From: CAYYNP01 sp964472545
GTDB taxonomy: Bacteria; Planctomycetota; Planctomycetia; Pirellulales; Thermoguttaceae
Assembly (NCBI GenBank): GCA_964472545.1
Contig: CAYYNP010000016.1
Coordinates: 1-64,000, forward strand
Reading direction: 5' to 3'
Length of the DNA stretch: 64,000 nt
Shown here: piece after piece, positions 26,601-34,623 of the stretch
Numbering within the stretch: position 1 is the first letter of the stretch
How the letters are laid out: each line of letters opens with the position of its first letter
The notes under the pieces: model-generated
Databases searched by the model: none
What the model saw: the letters and a program-made list of their open reading frames with translations, nothing else
Told to the model about the DNA's origin: nothing
Position numbers and translations under genes: made by a program

Positions 26601-26698
26601 CGGATCGCTTCGGCCGAATCGGCCCAGCCGATCGAGGGCGAACTTGCCACGAGAAACACGAGAAACACCAAGAGGGACGAATGACGGATGCAAGTCAC
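23627..26698 (-). CDS. Exported methyltransferase-like / PQQ beta-propeller fusion
   Basis: The start is GTG 26698, with AAGGAG six bases upstream, giving a signal peptide (MTCIRHSSLLVFLVFLVASSP...WADS); the frame to 26845 has no ribosome site. Residues of roughly 30-150 form a class I methyltransferase-like domain with motif I GLIVHLGSGDGKLTAAL and ALDADSRNV. The rest (about 220-1023) is a PQQ/quinoprotein-type beta-propeller with repeats such as GRLFYIVDD, GKLLWRESI, GKQLWRAEM, GKVLWSGN and GEIQWSFTA. An exported SAM domain is odd because SAM is cytoplasmic; the domain may be a sensor or a relic. Large PQQ proteins of this type recur in planctomycetes and are thought to act at the cell surface. 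Confidence 0.8.
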   Translation of the reverse strand: MTCIRHSSLLVFLVFLVASSPSIGWADSAEAIRTATGVRNGLIVHLGSGDGKLTAALGAAEGTLVHALDADSRNVAAAREHVKSKGIYGKVTIDRLSGDRLPYVDDLANLVISENPGGVSPEEIMRVLCPGGVAYLKRDGRWQKRVKPWPAEIDEWTHFLHGPDNNAVAHDSVVDLPQRLKWLGKPKFARAHEQLASLSGCVTTGGRLFYIVDDTPRADVRFPSRWSLVARDAFNGVVLWTREIPAWVDQLRRFRSGPAETSFRLVAEDGRVYVTLGHDAPVSILDAATGRTLATCEATDNARQILRLGDLLLVLIDTGPQTTKEEDSQIRRGLKPAPGERAIVAADATTGKLLWRESIEPFVHPSLAAADGRLFYQTNRQVVCLDIGSGKQLWRAEMALSLSGHELGWESPTTVAHGPAVYCADFKQIVAYAAKDGKVLWSGNARPGYNAPPDVFVIDGLVWTGAKAMSGADPITGEVKRQVPAVGGYMHARCYRNKATDRFLLRGDQGVQYVSLASGDTWINHWIRGTCQYGIMPANGLLYITPDSCACNMKTKLAGLWALAPAAAKTDKPAARGKRLQRGPAFARSLVAVGSEGARDDSSWPVYRHDFARSGMTPANVPATLKTAWRADIGGRLSGVTANGGRVFVASIDRHTVYALDEWSGEIQWSFTAGGRVDSPPTIYRGAALFGSADGWVYALRADDGTLDWRFRAAPEESLTFVNGQLESVWPVHGSVLIDRDLLVVAAGRSSYLDGGIRLYRLDPATGRVMDETTMYTPDPETQQQPAGGDRKDVRGALSDILVADGGDVYMRHVKLDPIAGDETGTGMHLFSPVGLLDDTWWHRGYWVLNDHFVSHWSGWWKVGNQVPSGRILSYDAKRVFGYGRDKYPSGNTGQWRGGEKYRLFAQDRPTAAAAGQERWSVQVPFYVRAMVVAGETMFIAGPPELTQTKGVGESALELEHPEDALAAWQGKKGGRLWAVSTADGRRLAEYELTHPPVFDGMAATEGRVYLAAQDGALICFGE

Positions 26699-26834
26699 GT
26701 GAGTCTCCTTGCTAAGAGCATCGAGGTGGACGGCCGGCTCGCCGCAGGCAATGCCGCCAGTTGACAGGAGAATGTAACCCGCATGGGCGCCGGCTTCAAG
26801 CAAATTCGCTCGACGGCCTTCAGTTCCGCGGGAT

Positions 26835-28145
26835 TCAGAGCGCACGCTCGGAACGCATCGTCTCCCGCCGCAGGGAGCGCTTCTTCCAGTGCGGTGGCCG
26901 GGCTCCGGGTTGTTCGGTGGTGGACTTGGCGGCCGGCTTTTCCTTCTCCGGTGCGAGCGTGAGATAGAACGTCGTACCGTCGCCCAATTCCGAATCGAGC
27001 CAGATGCGGCCTCCGTGGGCCTCGACGATCTTGCGTACGATCGTCAATCCGGCGCCGGTGCCTTCGTACTGCTGGCGGCCGTGCAGCCGGCGGAAGATGG
27101 TGAAGATGTCCTCGAAGTACTTGCGATCGATGCCGATACCGTCGTCGCGGACGTAGATTGTGGGTGGGTCGGTCGACTTGCAGCCGATTTCCACCGCCGG
27201 CTGAGCGTTGTCGTTGAACTTCACGGCGTTGGTGATCAGGTTCCCAAGTGCCATGCCGATCAACGTGGCGTCGCCGCTGACGATCGGCAGCCGATCGGCC
27301 ACGCGGACCGAAGCCCGACGCCGATCGATCACCGGATGGAGCGTTTCGAGCACGTCGTTGACCACCGCGCCGAGGTCGACGCCGGTGTCGGCCGGCCGCA
27401 CGCCTCCCACACGGCAATAGGTCAGCAGGTCGCCGATCAGCGTCTCCAGCCGCTTGCAGAGATCGACCAGCGTGGTCAGGCGTCGCTGGCCGTCGTCGTC
27501 GAATTTGCCGCCGTAGTCTTCCAGCAGGATCTCGCAGTAGCCGGCGATTCCCCGCAGCGGCTCCTTCAAGTCGTGCGAGGCGACGTAGGCGAAATCGTCG
27601 AGTTCGCGATTGATCCGGTCGAGTTGTTCGGCCCGGGCTTGTAGTTCGGCCGCCTGTTGTTCGATCCGTGCTCGGGCGGCCTCGACCTCGCGCGCGTGCC
27701 GGCGCAATTCGACTTCAGACCGGGTCCGCTCGATGGCATGGCGGATCGTACGGGCCAGCAGCCGCCCGTCGAGGCGGTTCTTGGCGGCGTAGTCCTGGGC
27801 ACCGCCTTGGATGGCCGCCAGGGCCTGACCGTCATCGTCGTGGGCGGTCAACACGACCACCGGAACGTGGGCCGCGGCGCGGCGGATCTCGGCCAGGGCA
27901 TCGAGTCCGTCGTCTTCGGGAAGTTGCAGACTGAGCACGACCGCGTCGAACTCGTCGTCTTCGAGCAAGTCCAACGCCGAGCCGAGCCGATCGACCCGCG
28001 TGAGCGTGAACAGCCCGCGCCGCACCTCGAGCGCTCCTTGTGTTTCGCTCAGCGCCAGCCAGATCGCCTGGGCGTCGGTCGGGTCGTTTTCGACCAACAG
28101 AACCCGGATCTCGTCGAGTCGCGTATCGCCGATTTGCCGTTGCAT
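26835..28145 (-). CDS. Hybrid protein: pseudo-receiver plus sensor histidine kinase
   Basis: The ATG at 28145 (MQRQIGDTRLDEIRVLLVEN) starts a receiver fold directly followed by a coiled linker and a HisKA/HATPase_c kinase. The receiver keeps the acidic pair (E19, D21), T100 and K122, but the phospho-acceptor is replaced: AVVLSLQLPEDDG has Ser 72 where Asp is expected. The kinase has H191 in ASHDLKEPLRG, the N box NLITNAVKFND, G1 DDGIGID and G2 GTGAGLTI, all intact. It has no membrane segment, so the kinase is cytoplasmic. The input may be protein-protein contact at the pseudo-receiver. ATG 28214 is a less likely start. Confidence 0.85.
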   Translation of the reverse strand: MQRQIGDTRLDEIRVLLVENDPTDAQAIWLALSETQGALEVRRGLFTLTRVDRLGSALDLLEDDEFDAVVLSLQLPEDDGLDALAEIRRAAAHVPVVVLTAHDDDGQALAAIQGGAQDYAAKNRLDGRLLARTIRHAIERTRSEVELRRHAREVEAARARIEQQAAELQARAEQLDRINRELDDFAYVASHDLKEPLRGIAGYCEILLEDYGGKFDDDGQRRLTTLVDLCKRLETLIGDLLTYCRVGGVRPADTGVDLGAVVNDVLETLHPVIDRRRASVRVADRLPIVSGDATLIGMALGNLITNAVKFNDNAQPAVEIGCKSTDPPTIYVRDDGIGIDRKYFEDIFTIFRRLHGRQQYEGTGAGLTIVRKIVEAHGGRIWLDSELGDGTTFYLTLAPEKEKPAAKSTTEQPGARPPHWKKRSLRRETMRSERAL

Positions 28146-28246
28146 ATGTCCGCCCGGTCGGCCTCGGTGGTTTTGGTCAACACCGGTGAGGAATCGAGAC
28201 GTCCCCCGTAGCATCTACGCAACTCTAGGTCGGGTTTCTTACAACC

Positions 28247-28334
28247 CGTAGCCGAATTCGCCAGAATTTGGCGGTTTCGCGCGGCATCGCCGGGGCGTTC
28301 TACAACGCGCCAAATTCTGGCGAATTCGGCTACG
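28247..28334. repeat. Inverted-repeat hairpin element, family A (copy 2)
   Basis: Perfect 27-base arms at 28247-28273 and 28308-28334 flank a 34-base loop. The right arm overlaps the last codons and provides the TAG stop (28330-28332) of the UxaA-family gene. It is related to the element at 8446-8525. Confidence 0.85.
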
Positions 28335-29529
28335 TCGGGTGTCCACCGTGCATGCAGCCGGGCCCGTTCGGCTCGAACGACTTGTAGCCCAGGATGAACT
28401 CCTGGTGGCCTAGCCTTTCCGAGCACGTTGGTTCCCCCCCAGCGGTCTGTGCCACGCGAGCAAAGATCTCGTCGCCAACCTCGACGATGGTCGCATCGCC
28501 TTCGAGGATCCGGCCAGCGTTGACGTCCATATCATCGGACAAGGCCCGATAGGTCTCCGGATTGGCACAGACCTTGATCACCGGTGTGACGGCCGCTCCA
28601 ACGACCGATCCACGGCCGGTGGTGAAGACGACCAAATGGGCCCCGCAAGCCGCGTATTCCGCGGTTTCGACGTTGTCGCAGATGTTGGGGAAGCCGAAAC
28701 GGACCGGGCCGTCGGGGACGACGTCCATCAGGTGCAGCCCTCCTTGAGGGGGGGTGTCTCCCGGCTTGATAATGCCACGGATGGTGGACTCCCCGCTCTT
28801 GCAATAGGCCCCGAGCGACTTCTCCTCAATGGTCGTTAGGCCGCCATCAGCATTGCCTGGGGCGAAACTGCCATGGCCGAGGCAATCGTAGTATCGGGCC
28901 GCTTTCTGCACCGAGTCGGCGATGCGGCGTCCCGACGGTTCGTCGATCGCCCGCTGCCGCATCAGTTGCTCGCAGCCGATCAACTCGCCGGTCTCCTCGA
29001 AGATCACCGTGGCCCCTTCCGCTACCAAACGGTCGAAGGCTCGGCCCACAGCCGGGTTGGCCGTTACTCCGCTGGTGGCATCTGACCCTCCGCAGATCGT
29101 GCCAACGACGAGTTCGTCGATCGACATCTCCACTCTGGGAGTCGATGCAATTCGCTCGCATGCCGATCGGACCCAAGTCCTTCCCTCATCGATACTTCGG
29201 ACCGTTCCCCCCGACTCTTGGATGACTACCGTCTTGACCGGCCGCCCGGAAGCCTCGATTACTTCGGCCAGCCGCTGACGATCAAACCCCTCGCAACCCA
29301 ACGACACCAGTAGCACGGCACCGACGTTTGGGTGGGTACACACCCTTCGCATGACACGATCGGCGTAGACATTAGGATAGCAGCCGGGGAAGCCGGCCAA
29401 ATGTACCGGGCACACTTGCGCCGGGCGGGCAATTTCGCGCGCGACGTGGTGCGCACACTCAACCAAGTAGGCCACCACGACGACGTTGCGGATGCCCTTG
29501 CGGCCGTCGTTTCTCAAGAAACCGAGCAT
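28330..29529 (-). CDS. UxaA-family dehydratase large subunit
   Basis: This belongs to the altronate/galactarate dehydratase (UxaA/GarD C-terminal) family: Fe-dependent enzymes that dehydrate sugar acids to 2-keto-3-deoxy acids. It starts MLGFLRNDGRKGIRNVVVV, the normal beginning of the core, and contains GCEGFD, GGSDATSGVTANPAVGRAFD, EETGELIGCE and TTGRGSVVGAAVTPVIKVCANP. The N-terminal SAF domain that some members carry is absent; it can be a separate gene elsewhere. Length 399 is normal for the large subunit. The substrate is not certain. The stop codon comes from the hairpin described at 28247-28334. Confidence 0.85.
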   Translation of the reverse strand: MLGFLRNDGRKGIRNVVVVAYLVECAHHVAREIARPAQVCPVHLAGFPGCYPNVYADRVMRRVCTHPNVGAVLLVSLGCEGFDRQRLAEVIEASGRPVKTVVIQESGGTVRSIDEGRTWVRSACERIASTPRVEMSIDELVVGTICGGSDATSGVTANPAVGRAFDRLVAEGATVIFEETGELIGCEQLMRQRAIDEPSGRRIADSVQKAARYYDCLGHGSFAPGNADGGLTTIEEKSLGAYCKSGESTIRGIIKPGDTPPQGGLHLMDVVPDGPVRFGFPNICDNVETAEYAACGAHLVVFTTGRGSVVGAAVTPVIKVCANPETYRALSDDMDVNAGRILEGDATIVEVGDEIFARVAQTAGGEPTCSERLGHQEFILGYKSFEPNGPGCMHGGHPT

Positions 29530-29878
29530 GCGGGTACTCCGTCGGTACTTATGGAGTGCTCCAGTCTATCAGAGCGGGCAGAGGAAGCTAGGATTCAGTG
29601 ACCGAAACTCCGGTTGCACACGTATTGTTGTCGTCGCAGCCCGGTCGCCGACGCCATGCGGCCATGATGCAGCGTCTTTCCTCCCCCGAGAGAACCCCCT
29701 CCCCCTCTCGGGGAATAAGCAGGCGTTGCGCAACGGAATTGTAACAAGCGAGGATCTGGGTTTGACAGGTCCCAATGGGATAGGGATCATGGGGGGGGAG
29801 GTATTCTTTCCCGCCGAATCTCGGAACAGCGGCGGGAACTTTGCGCGCACGCGGCGCGTCTCTGATTATGAGCCTGCT
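29530..29878. other. Intergenic leader region before the ECF sigma gene
   Basis: No gene is supported in this 349-base stretch. It holds a hairpin with perfect 9-base arms (CCCCGAGAG at 29684-29692 and CTCTCGGGG at 29705-29713) and a possible sigma-70 promoter downstream of it. An upstream in-frame extension of the sigma gene to 29486 is not credible because its N-terminus is unlike any sigma factor. Confidence 0.5.
29762..29790 (+). promoter_or_regulatory. Possible sigma-70-type promoter of the ECF operon
   Basis: TTGACA at 29762-29767 is followed after 17 bases by GATCAT at 29785-29790 (4 of 6 matches to the -10 consensus). Transcription would begin near 29797, upstream of the GTG start chosen at 29879 but downstream of the ATG at 29789, which supports the GTG. 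Confidence 0.35.
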
Positions 29879-30451
29879 GTGAACGACGACGCCCAACTGA
29901 TCGACGAGACCCTGGCAGGTCACTCGGCAGCGTTTGGCCAATTGGTGCGGAAGTACCAGGACCGGTTGTATAACACCGTGGTCCACGTGGCCGGCAACGC
30001 CGAGGACGCCAGGGACGTTGTCCAGGATGCCTTTGTTCAGGCCTTCTTAAAGTTGGACACGTTTAGGCGCTCTAGCGCCTTTTATACCTGGTTGTACCGA
30101 ATCGCCTTCAATGTGGCTGCTAGTCACCGACGGCGCCAACGGCCGACTTTGTCGGTCGAACACGCCCGGGAAACCAGCGGCCTGGAACCGATGGACGACG
30201 GTGACGGTCCGATCGAAGCGCTCGAACGGCGCGAACGCCGCCGCCAGGTTCACCAGGCGATCGGAGAACTCAGCGAAGAGCACCGCATGGTGGTCGTGCT
30301 GCGGGAGATCGACGGATGCTGTTACGAGACCATCGCCGAGATCCTGGAAGTACCGATCGGCACCGTCCGTAGCCGGCTGCATCGGGCGCGGATGCAGTTG
30401 CGGGAAGAGTTGAGAGAAGTCTTGACGGTTGACGAGACACACGAGTCATGA
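29879..30451 (+). CDS. ECF-type RNA polymerase sigma factor
   Basis: This is an extracytoplasmic-function sigma factor of 190 residues starting at GTG 29879 (MNDDAQLIDETLAGHSAAFGQLVRKYQ). Region 2 includes DVVQDAFVQAFLKLDTFRRSSAFYTWLYRIAFN, and region 4 is VHQAIGELSEEHRMVVVLREIDGCCYETIAEILEVPIGTVRSRLHRARMQL. The stop overlaps the start of the next gene (ATGA at 30448-30451), the classic sigma/anti-sigma arrangement. It probably directs a cell-envelope or stress regulon controlled by its membrane partner. Confidence 0.88.
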   Translation: MNDDAQLIDETLAGHSAAFGQLVRKYQDRLYNTVVHVAGNAEDARDVVQDAFVQAFLKLDTFRRSSAFYTWLYRIAFNVAASHRRRQRPTLSVEHARETSGLEPMDDGDGPIEALERRERRRQVHQAIGELSEEHRMVVVLREIDGCCYETIAEILEVPIGTVRSRLHRARMQLREELREVLTVDETHES

Positions 30452-33400
30452 ACGACCTGCCGAACAACGAACTGTTCAGTGCCTACCTCGACGGTGAATT
30501 GACCGCCGCCGAGCAGGCCAAGGTCGAACGGTTGCTGGCCGGCGATTCGGCCGCCCGGCAATTGATGGACGAGCTGCGCACGCTCAGCACCACGATTCAA
30601 GACCTGCCGCAGTACTCCCTCGGCGAAGACCTCAGCGAGAGCGTGTTGCGGATGGCCGAACGGCGGATACTGACCGACGGCGATTCGGCCGGCTCGAAGG
30701 CGACGGACGATTACCCCGCACCGCCGCCGTGGCGGCCGAGCTTGCGGCGATTGCTCACGTCGCGGGCGCTGGCGTGGTCGGCGTTGGCGGTTGCCGTAGC
30801 GATCATCTTCATGATGAATCCGCCGCCCGGGCGACGCGACGGCGAGCGGGGCGGCAACATCGACGGTTTGGCGATGCATAACGAGGACGGCTCAGAGAAG
30901 AACAAGCCAGGAAGCGTCAACTCGCCAACGCGTGGGATAACCGCCGTGGACCCCACGGGAGTCACGCCGGCGGGCAAGTTGGAGGGCGACACGGAGGGCA
31001 AAGGGGAGGGAGGGCCGTCTTCCTTCGCCGATGCCGGGACTATGAGCAAGGCCTCTGGCGAAGGCGGATTGGGCTCGTTTGGCGGCACGCAGACCGGGCA
31101 GAAACGGCCCGTGCCCGCCCCGACGGCACGCGAACCGTTGCCGAACAACGACCCGATCGTTCCCTTACAGGTGGCCACGGACCTGCCGGCGGCAGACCCG
31201 GCCAGCCCCGCCCCTGCGATTGCCACACCGACGGTTCAGCCGCCCGGCATGCCAGCCGCGCCCGCTCCCTCGGGCCCGCGCGCTCCCGGCGAGTCCTCAG
31301 CACGCAAGTTCGCTTCAACCGCCGGTGTGAACGGGGCGAATCCCAAAGCCCCAGGCGGCGCGTTACCCGAGGGCGTTCAGAGTGTCGGTATCGGCGGGGG
31401 CGCTGGTAAGGGCGCCTCAGGCGGCGGATTTGGGGGCGGTGGTATGGGTGGCATGGGTGGACTGGCCGTTGGGGATCCGCCAGCAGAGGAACAGACGCCG
31501 GAAAAGGCTCAGGCCGACGTCGAAGAATCTCTCGTCAAGCAGATCGTCGAAGGCGTTCCGGCCGATCTGATCGGCGACCTGACATTGCCTGCGGCCGGTT
31601 ACGTTATCGTTCGGCTGGACGTCCATCCGGCGGCTGCCGAGCGACAGACCTTCGCCCAAGCGCTGCTGAAGAACAAAATCGCGTTGGCCTCCGATGCGGC
31701 TAAGGGCGACTCGGCGCCCAGCCCTGAGGACATGGAGCAAGGCCGCAGAGGGGGCGTGCAAGACGCGAAACAGGTACGCGGTTCGATCTTGCCCGCCGTG
31801 AGACGGAGCGGTCAAAGAGGCGAGTTGGCCGCGTACTACATGGAGGCCACGCCGGAACAGCTTGCCGCCACGATCAGCGACTTTGAACGCGAGCCGACCT
31901 TACAGGTCGTTTCCGTCGACATGACGCCGCGTCGCACGCCGCAATTCGCCGCAGGGCAATACGGCTACTTCGACGATAGTTTGCGGCAAAAGTGGCGCGA
32001 TGTGCCGGGGCAGCAGACGCCCGTTGTGGGTTCCGACGATGACCGGACCGGCAATGACCCGATTGGCGCCCCAGCGGACCGCGCCGTCGCCCATGCGCGG
32101 GACGAAAACGGAGACGGCGTCGCCAACGCGGACCGGCCCGGCGCGGCCGGCGAAAAGGCGGGGGCGCCGCACGGCTGGGCCGAGACGCCATCGAGTCGCG
32201 CGTGGCCGCTGCCGCTGCCCGGGGGGCAAGCCCGGCAGCAAGAACACGAGCAGAAATACGAATCGGCCCAGGTTGTCCAAGAGAATCGCAAGACGGCCGA
32301 AGCGGCAACGCAAGAGGAGACCCGAGACCGTCTGGCGGTGACGGGCACCGTTGCCGGGGAACCGCCAGCCGAAGAGCCCGGCGACATCCCGGATTCAAGA
32401 TCATCGGTTGCAAGAGACAGTGCTCCCGCTGGGTTGGAGAGCGGACTCACACAGCCCACAAAACCGTCATCCGGGCCACCTATCTCCACGACCGTGCCCG
32501 AGAAGGCCGAACCGTTGCTCGAGGCCGATCCCATTGAGACGGACGGCACGGCCCGAATGGCGGAGCCGCCCGAAGCGCCGTCGACTCCGGTTCCACCGGC
32601 AAACAACGTCGCCGGCAACCGACTTCTTCATCAGGCTCTGCCCGGTGCAGATCAAACCGGTGCAGATCAAACCGGCGCAGATCAAACCGGCGCAGATCAA
32701 ACCGGCGCAGATCGAGAGCCCGCTGCCGACGCCGGAGGCGGGAGCACGGCGAGTGCTGCAAGTCGTAGCGGCTCGAATCTGCCCGCCGATCCTGCGGCTC
32801 TGCGGGACGAAACGGCGCGAGAACGGGTGCCGTCGCAGCCAAAGGCCGTAATGGCGCCCGAGTCTGCCGAGGGGCCGGAACCTCCGACCCCTGAGCCCGT
32901 TGCCGATCCCCCGCCACCACCGGCACTGACGGCTCCGCCGGCCGCGTTGCCGGGGCCAGGACAGCCGTCGTACGGTCCCCAATCCCCGCCGGAAGAGACA
33001 GAGTCTCCGCCTTTAATGCCCCCGGTGACGCCGCCGCCTGTGACGCGCGCGCCTCCTGCGCGGGGAGACGACACGGCCGACGAGTACAACCGGACCGCTG
33101 AGTTCGAGGATAAGGCTCAGCAGCCTGGGGGCGGCCCGGCGCTGCCGCCGTCTCCGGTAGTGGAAGGAGAAACGTCGCCGCCCGGACACGCCCGGCCCGA
33201 CGGTCCTGCGCTGCCCGACCGGCAGTACGCGCCACGTGGCCCCTCCGCCGCTCGCGCGAACACCAGCCGAGAATCATCGCGAGAAGGCAAGGTCCGGGTA
33301 TTCTTTGTCCTGCGATTCGTCCCTGAACCTGTCGTGGCAGAGACGAGCGTGGCCCGGCCGGCACGCGAAGGGACCGCCGAGACGGGGCCGGCGCAAGTGG

Positions 33401-33456
33401 GGCCGGCTGCCGAGCCCCCGCCGGTCGACGCTGTTGCCCCGCCCGAGTCGCGCTAA
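30448..33456 (+). CDS. Giant membrane anti-sigma-like protein with disordered exterior
   Basis: The first ~75 residues resemble the N-terminal anti-sigma domain of ECF partners (NNELFSAYLDGELTAAEQAKVERLLAG), but lack the usual Cys/His zinc ligands. One membrane span lies at about residues 108-125 (LAWSALAVAVAIIFMM). About 880 residues follow outside the membrane, rich in Gly, Pro, Ala and Glu, with a short ordered patch near 370-500 (LVKQIVEGVPADLIGDLTLPAAGYVIVRLDVHPAA) and a five-residue tandem repeat GADQT around 32644-32713. Translation is coupled to the sigma factor. Likely role: hold the sigma factor until an envelope signal triggers proteolysis. The 1002-residue length is far greater than the 200-400 usual for such partners. 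Confidence 0.75.
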   Translation: MNDLPNNELFSAYLDGELTAAEQAKVERLLAGDSAARQLMDELRTLSTTIQDLPQYSLGEDLSESVLRMAERRILTDGDSAGSKATDDYPAPPPWRPSLRRLLTSRALAWSALAVAVAIIFMMNPPPGRRDGERGGNIDGLAMHNEDGSEKNKPGSVNSPTRGITAVDPTGVTPAGKLEGDTEGKGEGGPSSFADAGTMSKASGEGGLGSFGGTQTGQKRPVPAPTAREPLPNNDPIVPLQVATDLPAADPASPAPAIATPTVQPPGMPAAPAPSGPRAPGESSARKFASTAGVNGANPKAPGGALPEGVQSVGIGGGAGKGASGGGFGGGGMGGMGGLAVGDPPAEEQTPEKAQADVEESLVKQIVEGVPADLIGDLTLPAAGYVIVRLDVHPAAAERQTFAQALLKNKIALASDAAKGDSAPSPEDMEQGRRGGVQDAKQVRGSILPAVRRSGQRGELAAYYMEATPEQLAATISDFEREPTLQVVSVDMTPRRTPQFAAGQYGYFDDSLRQKWRDVPGQQTPVVGSDDDRTGNDPIGAPADRAVAHARDENGDGVANADRPGAAGEKAGAPHGWAETPSSRAWPLPLPGGQARQQEHEQKYESAQVVQENRKTAEAATQEETRDRLAVTGTVAGEPPAEEPGDIPDSRSSVARDSAPAGLESGLTQPTKPSSGPPISTTVPEKAEPLLEADPIETDGTARMAEPPEAPSTPVPPANNVAGNRLLHQALPGADQTGADQTGADQTGADQTGADREPAADAGGGSTASAASRSGSNLPADPAALRDETARERVPSQPKAVMAPESAEGPEPPTPEPVADPPPPPALTAPPAALPGPGQPSYGPQSPPEETESPPLMPPVTPPPVTRAPPARGDDTADEYNRTAEFEDKAQQPGGGPALPPSPVVEGETSPPGHARPDGPALPDRQYAPRGPSAARANTSRESSREGKVRVFFVLRFVPEPVVAETSVARPAREGTAETGPAQVGPAAEPPPVDAVAPPESR
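32644..32713 (+). repeat. 15-base tandem repeats inside the anti-sigma-like gene
   Basis: Near-identical 15-base units encode GADQT five times, differing mainly by a synonymous change. This is coding slippage-type repetition in the disordered exterior and may vary in copy number. Confidence 0.85.
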
Positions 33457-33737
33457 ACCGGTGGCCGGCGTTGCGCAGTCGACACGTTTTCCCCACGGTG
33501 CGGCATCGACGGCTTGCTTTCTGTGCGTCCGCAGAAGTGCGTCTTGTGCGGTATTTCTCGGGCGATTCTGTCTCTTCGCAGATCACCGATCGGCTCGGCG
33601 GCTAGATCGGCGGGTGCGGTCCGTGGTAAGATCATCTGCTCACGTCCCACGCCGGTTTCCCCCCGGTAGGGCATGGAATGGGCCCACGTGTGCCCCGGCA
33701 GCGTGGCACTTCAATACGACCGGCAAGGATTTCGTAG

Positions 33738-34619
33738 ATGGATGAACCTCCCGAAGCCGACACGACCCTCGAAACCTCCCCGGCCGATGCGTCTGCCGCC
33801 GACAGCCCGACGGCCGATAGCCCGGCAATCGAAAAGACCTCGGCCGAATATCTCGGCCGCTGGAATCGCCTGGTCAGCACGACCAACTGGGAAAAAGGGC
33901 GGATCATCTGTCAGTGGCGCGAGGCCCTGGTGGAGTCCGACGCCGTTTCCAGTAGCTACACCGACGAGGCGTGGAGCCGGCGGGTGGGGAACGTCTCGCC
34001 GCAACACACCGGCCGGCTGCGGCGGGTTCATCAGCGGTTTGCCGAGACGTACGAAAACTACGCCGGGCTCTTCTGGAGCCACTTCCAGGCGGCGTTGGAC
34101 TGGAACGACGCCGAGATGTATCTCGAAGGAGCCGTGCAGAACGGCTGGTCGGTGGCCACGATGCGGGGGCAGCGATGGGAAGCGATGGGGGCTCCGGACG
34201 ACTTGAAGCCACGCCCCGAAGACGTCGTCACGGCCGAACTGGACGAAGACGTCCGTCCGGCCGACGAAGAGACCTTTTCGGCCGACGGCCAGACGCCACC
34301 GCCGAGCATTTCCGAATCGGTCGGAGAAGTACGCGATTCCGATGCGACACCGGACGACTCGGGGGAGCTTCCGCCATTCGACGTCGGTCCTGGCGCGTCG
34401 TCGCAAGACGGCCTCCCGTCGGATACCCCGGCGGTCGACCCGGTACGGCCGTTCGAGGACCTGCCTCCGTTGCCGCCGGACTTGAACGAGGCCTTCGAGG
34501 CGTTCAAGCTGGCCGTGCTCGGCCACAAGCTTTCCAACTGGCAAGACGTTTCGGAGTCCGACGTGCTCAGTGCCGTGGAAGCCCTGCGGCAACTCGTGCT
34601 GGCGCCGCCGGGCGATTGA
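33738..34619 (+). CDS. Hypothetical protein with conserved N-terminal helical domain
   Basis: Not recognised. The 293-residue protein starts at ATG 33738 with AAGGA nine bases upstream. A short acidic leader is followed by a helical, Trp-rich domain (about residues 35-155: YLGRWNRLVSTTNWEKGRIICQWREAL ... RRVGNVSPQHTGRLRRVHQRF), then an acidic low-complexity linker (about 165-240), then a C-terminal helical segment ending FKLAVLGHKLSNW. The domain order and the acidic linker look like a cytoplasmic adaptor or replication/partition-type protein, but no homologue comes to mind. It is convergent with the next gene; the two stops are 4 bases apart. Confidence 0.7.
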   Translation: MDEPPEADTTLETSPADASAADSPTADSPAIEKTSAEYLGRWNRLVSTTNWEKGRIICQWREALVESDAVSSSYTDEAWSRRVGNVSPQHTGRLRRVHQRFAETYENYAGLFWSHFQAALDWNDAEMYLEGAVQNGWSVATMRGQRWEAMGAPDDLKPRPEDVVTAELDEDVRPADEETFSADGQTPPPSISESVGEVRDSDATPDDSGELPPFDVGPGASSQDGLPSDTPAVDPVRPFEDLPPLPPDLNEAFEAFKLAVLGHKLSNWQDVSESDVLSAVEALRQLVLAPPGD

Positions 34620-34623
34620 CCGA

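Noticed and set aside
29486..29878. Upstream extension of the ECF sigma factor
   Set aside because: The extension is not sigma-like, overlaps a possible promoter, and the GTG at 29879 begins the usual ECF N-terminus.
32644..32713. Possible CRISPR-like tandem array
   Set aside because: The units are in-frame 15-base coding repeats without spacers.
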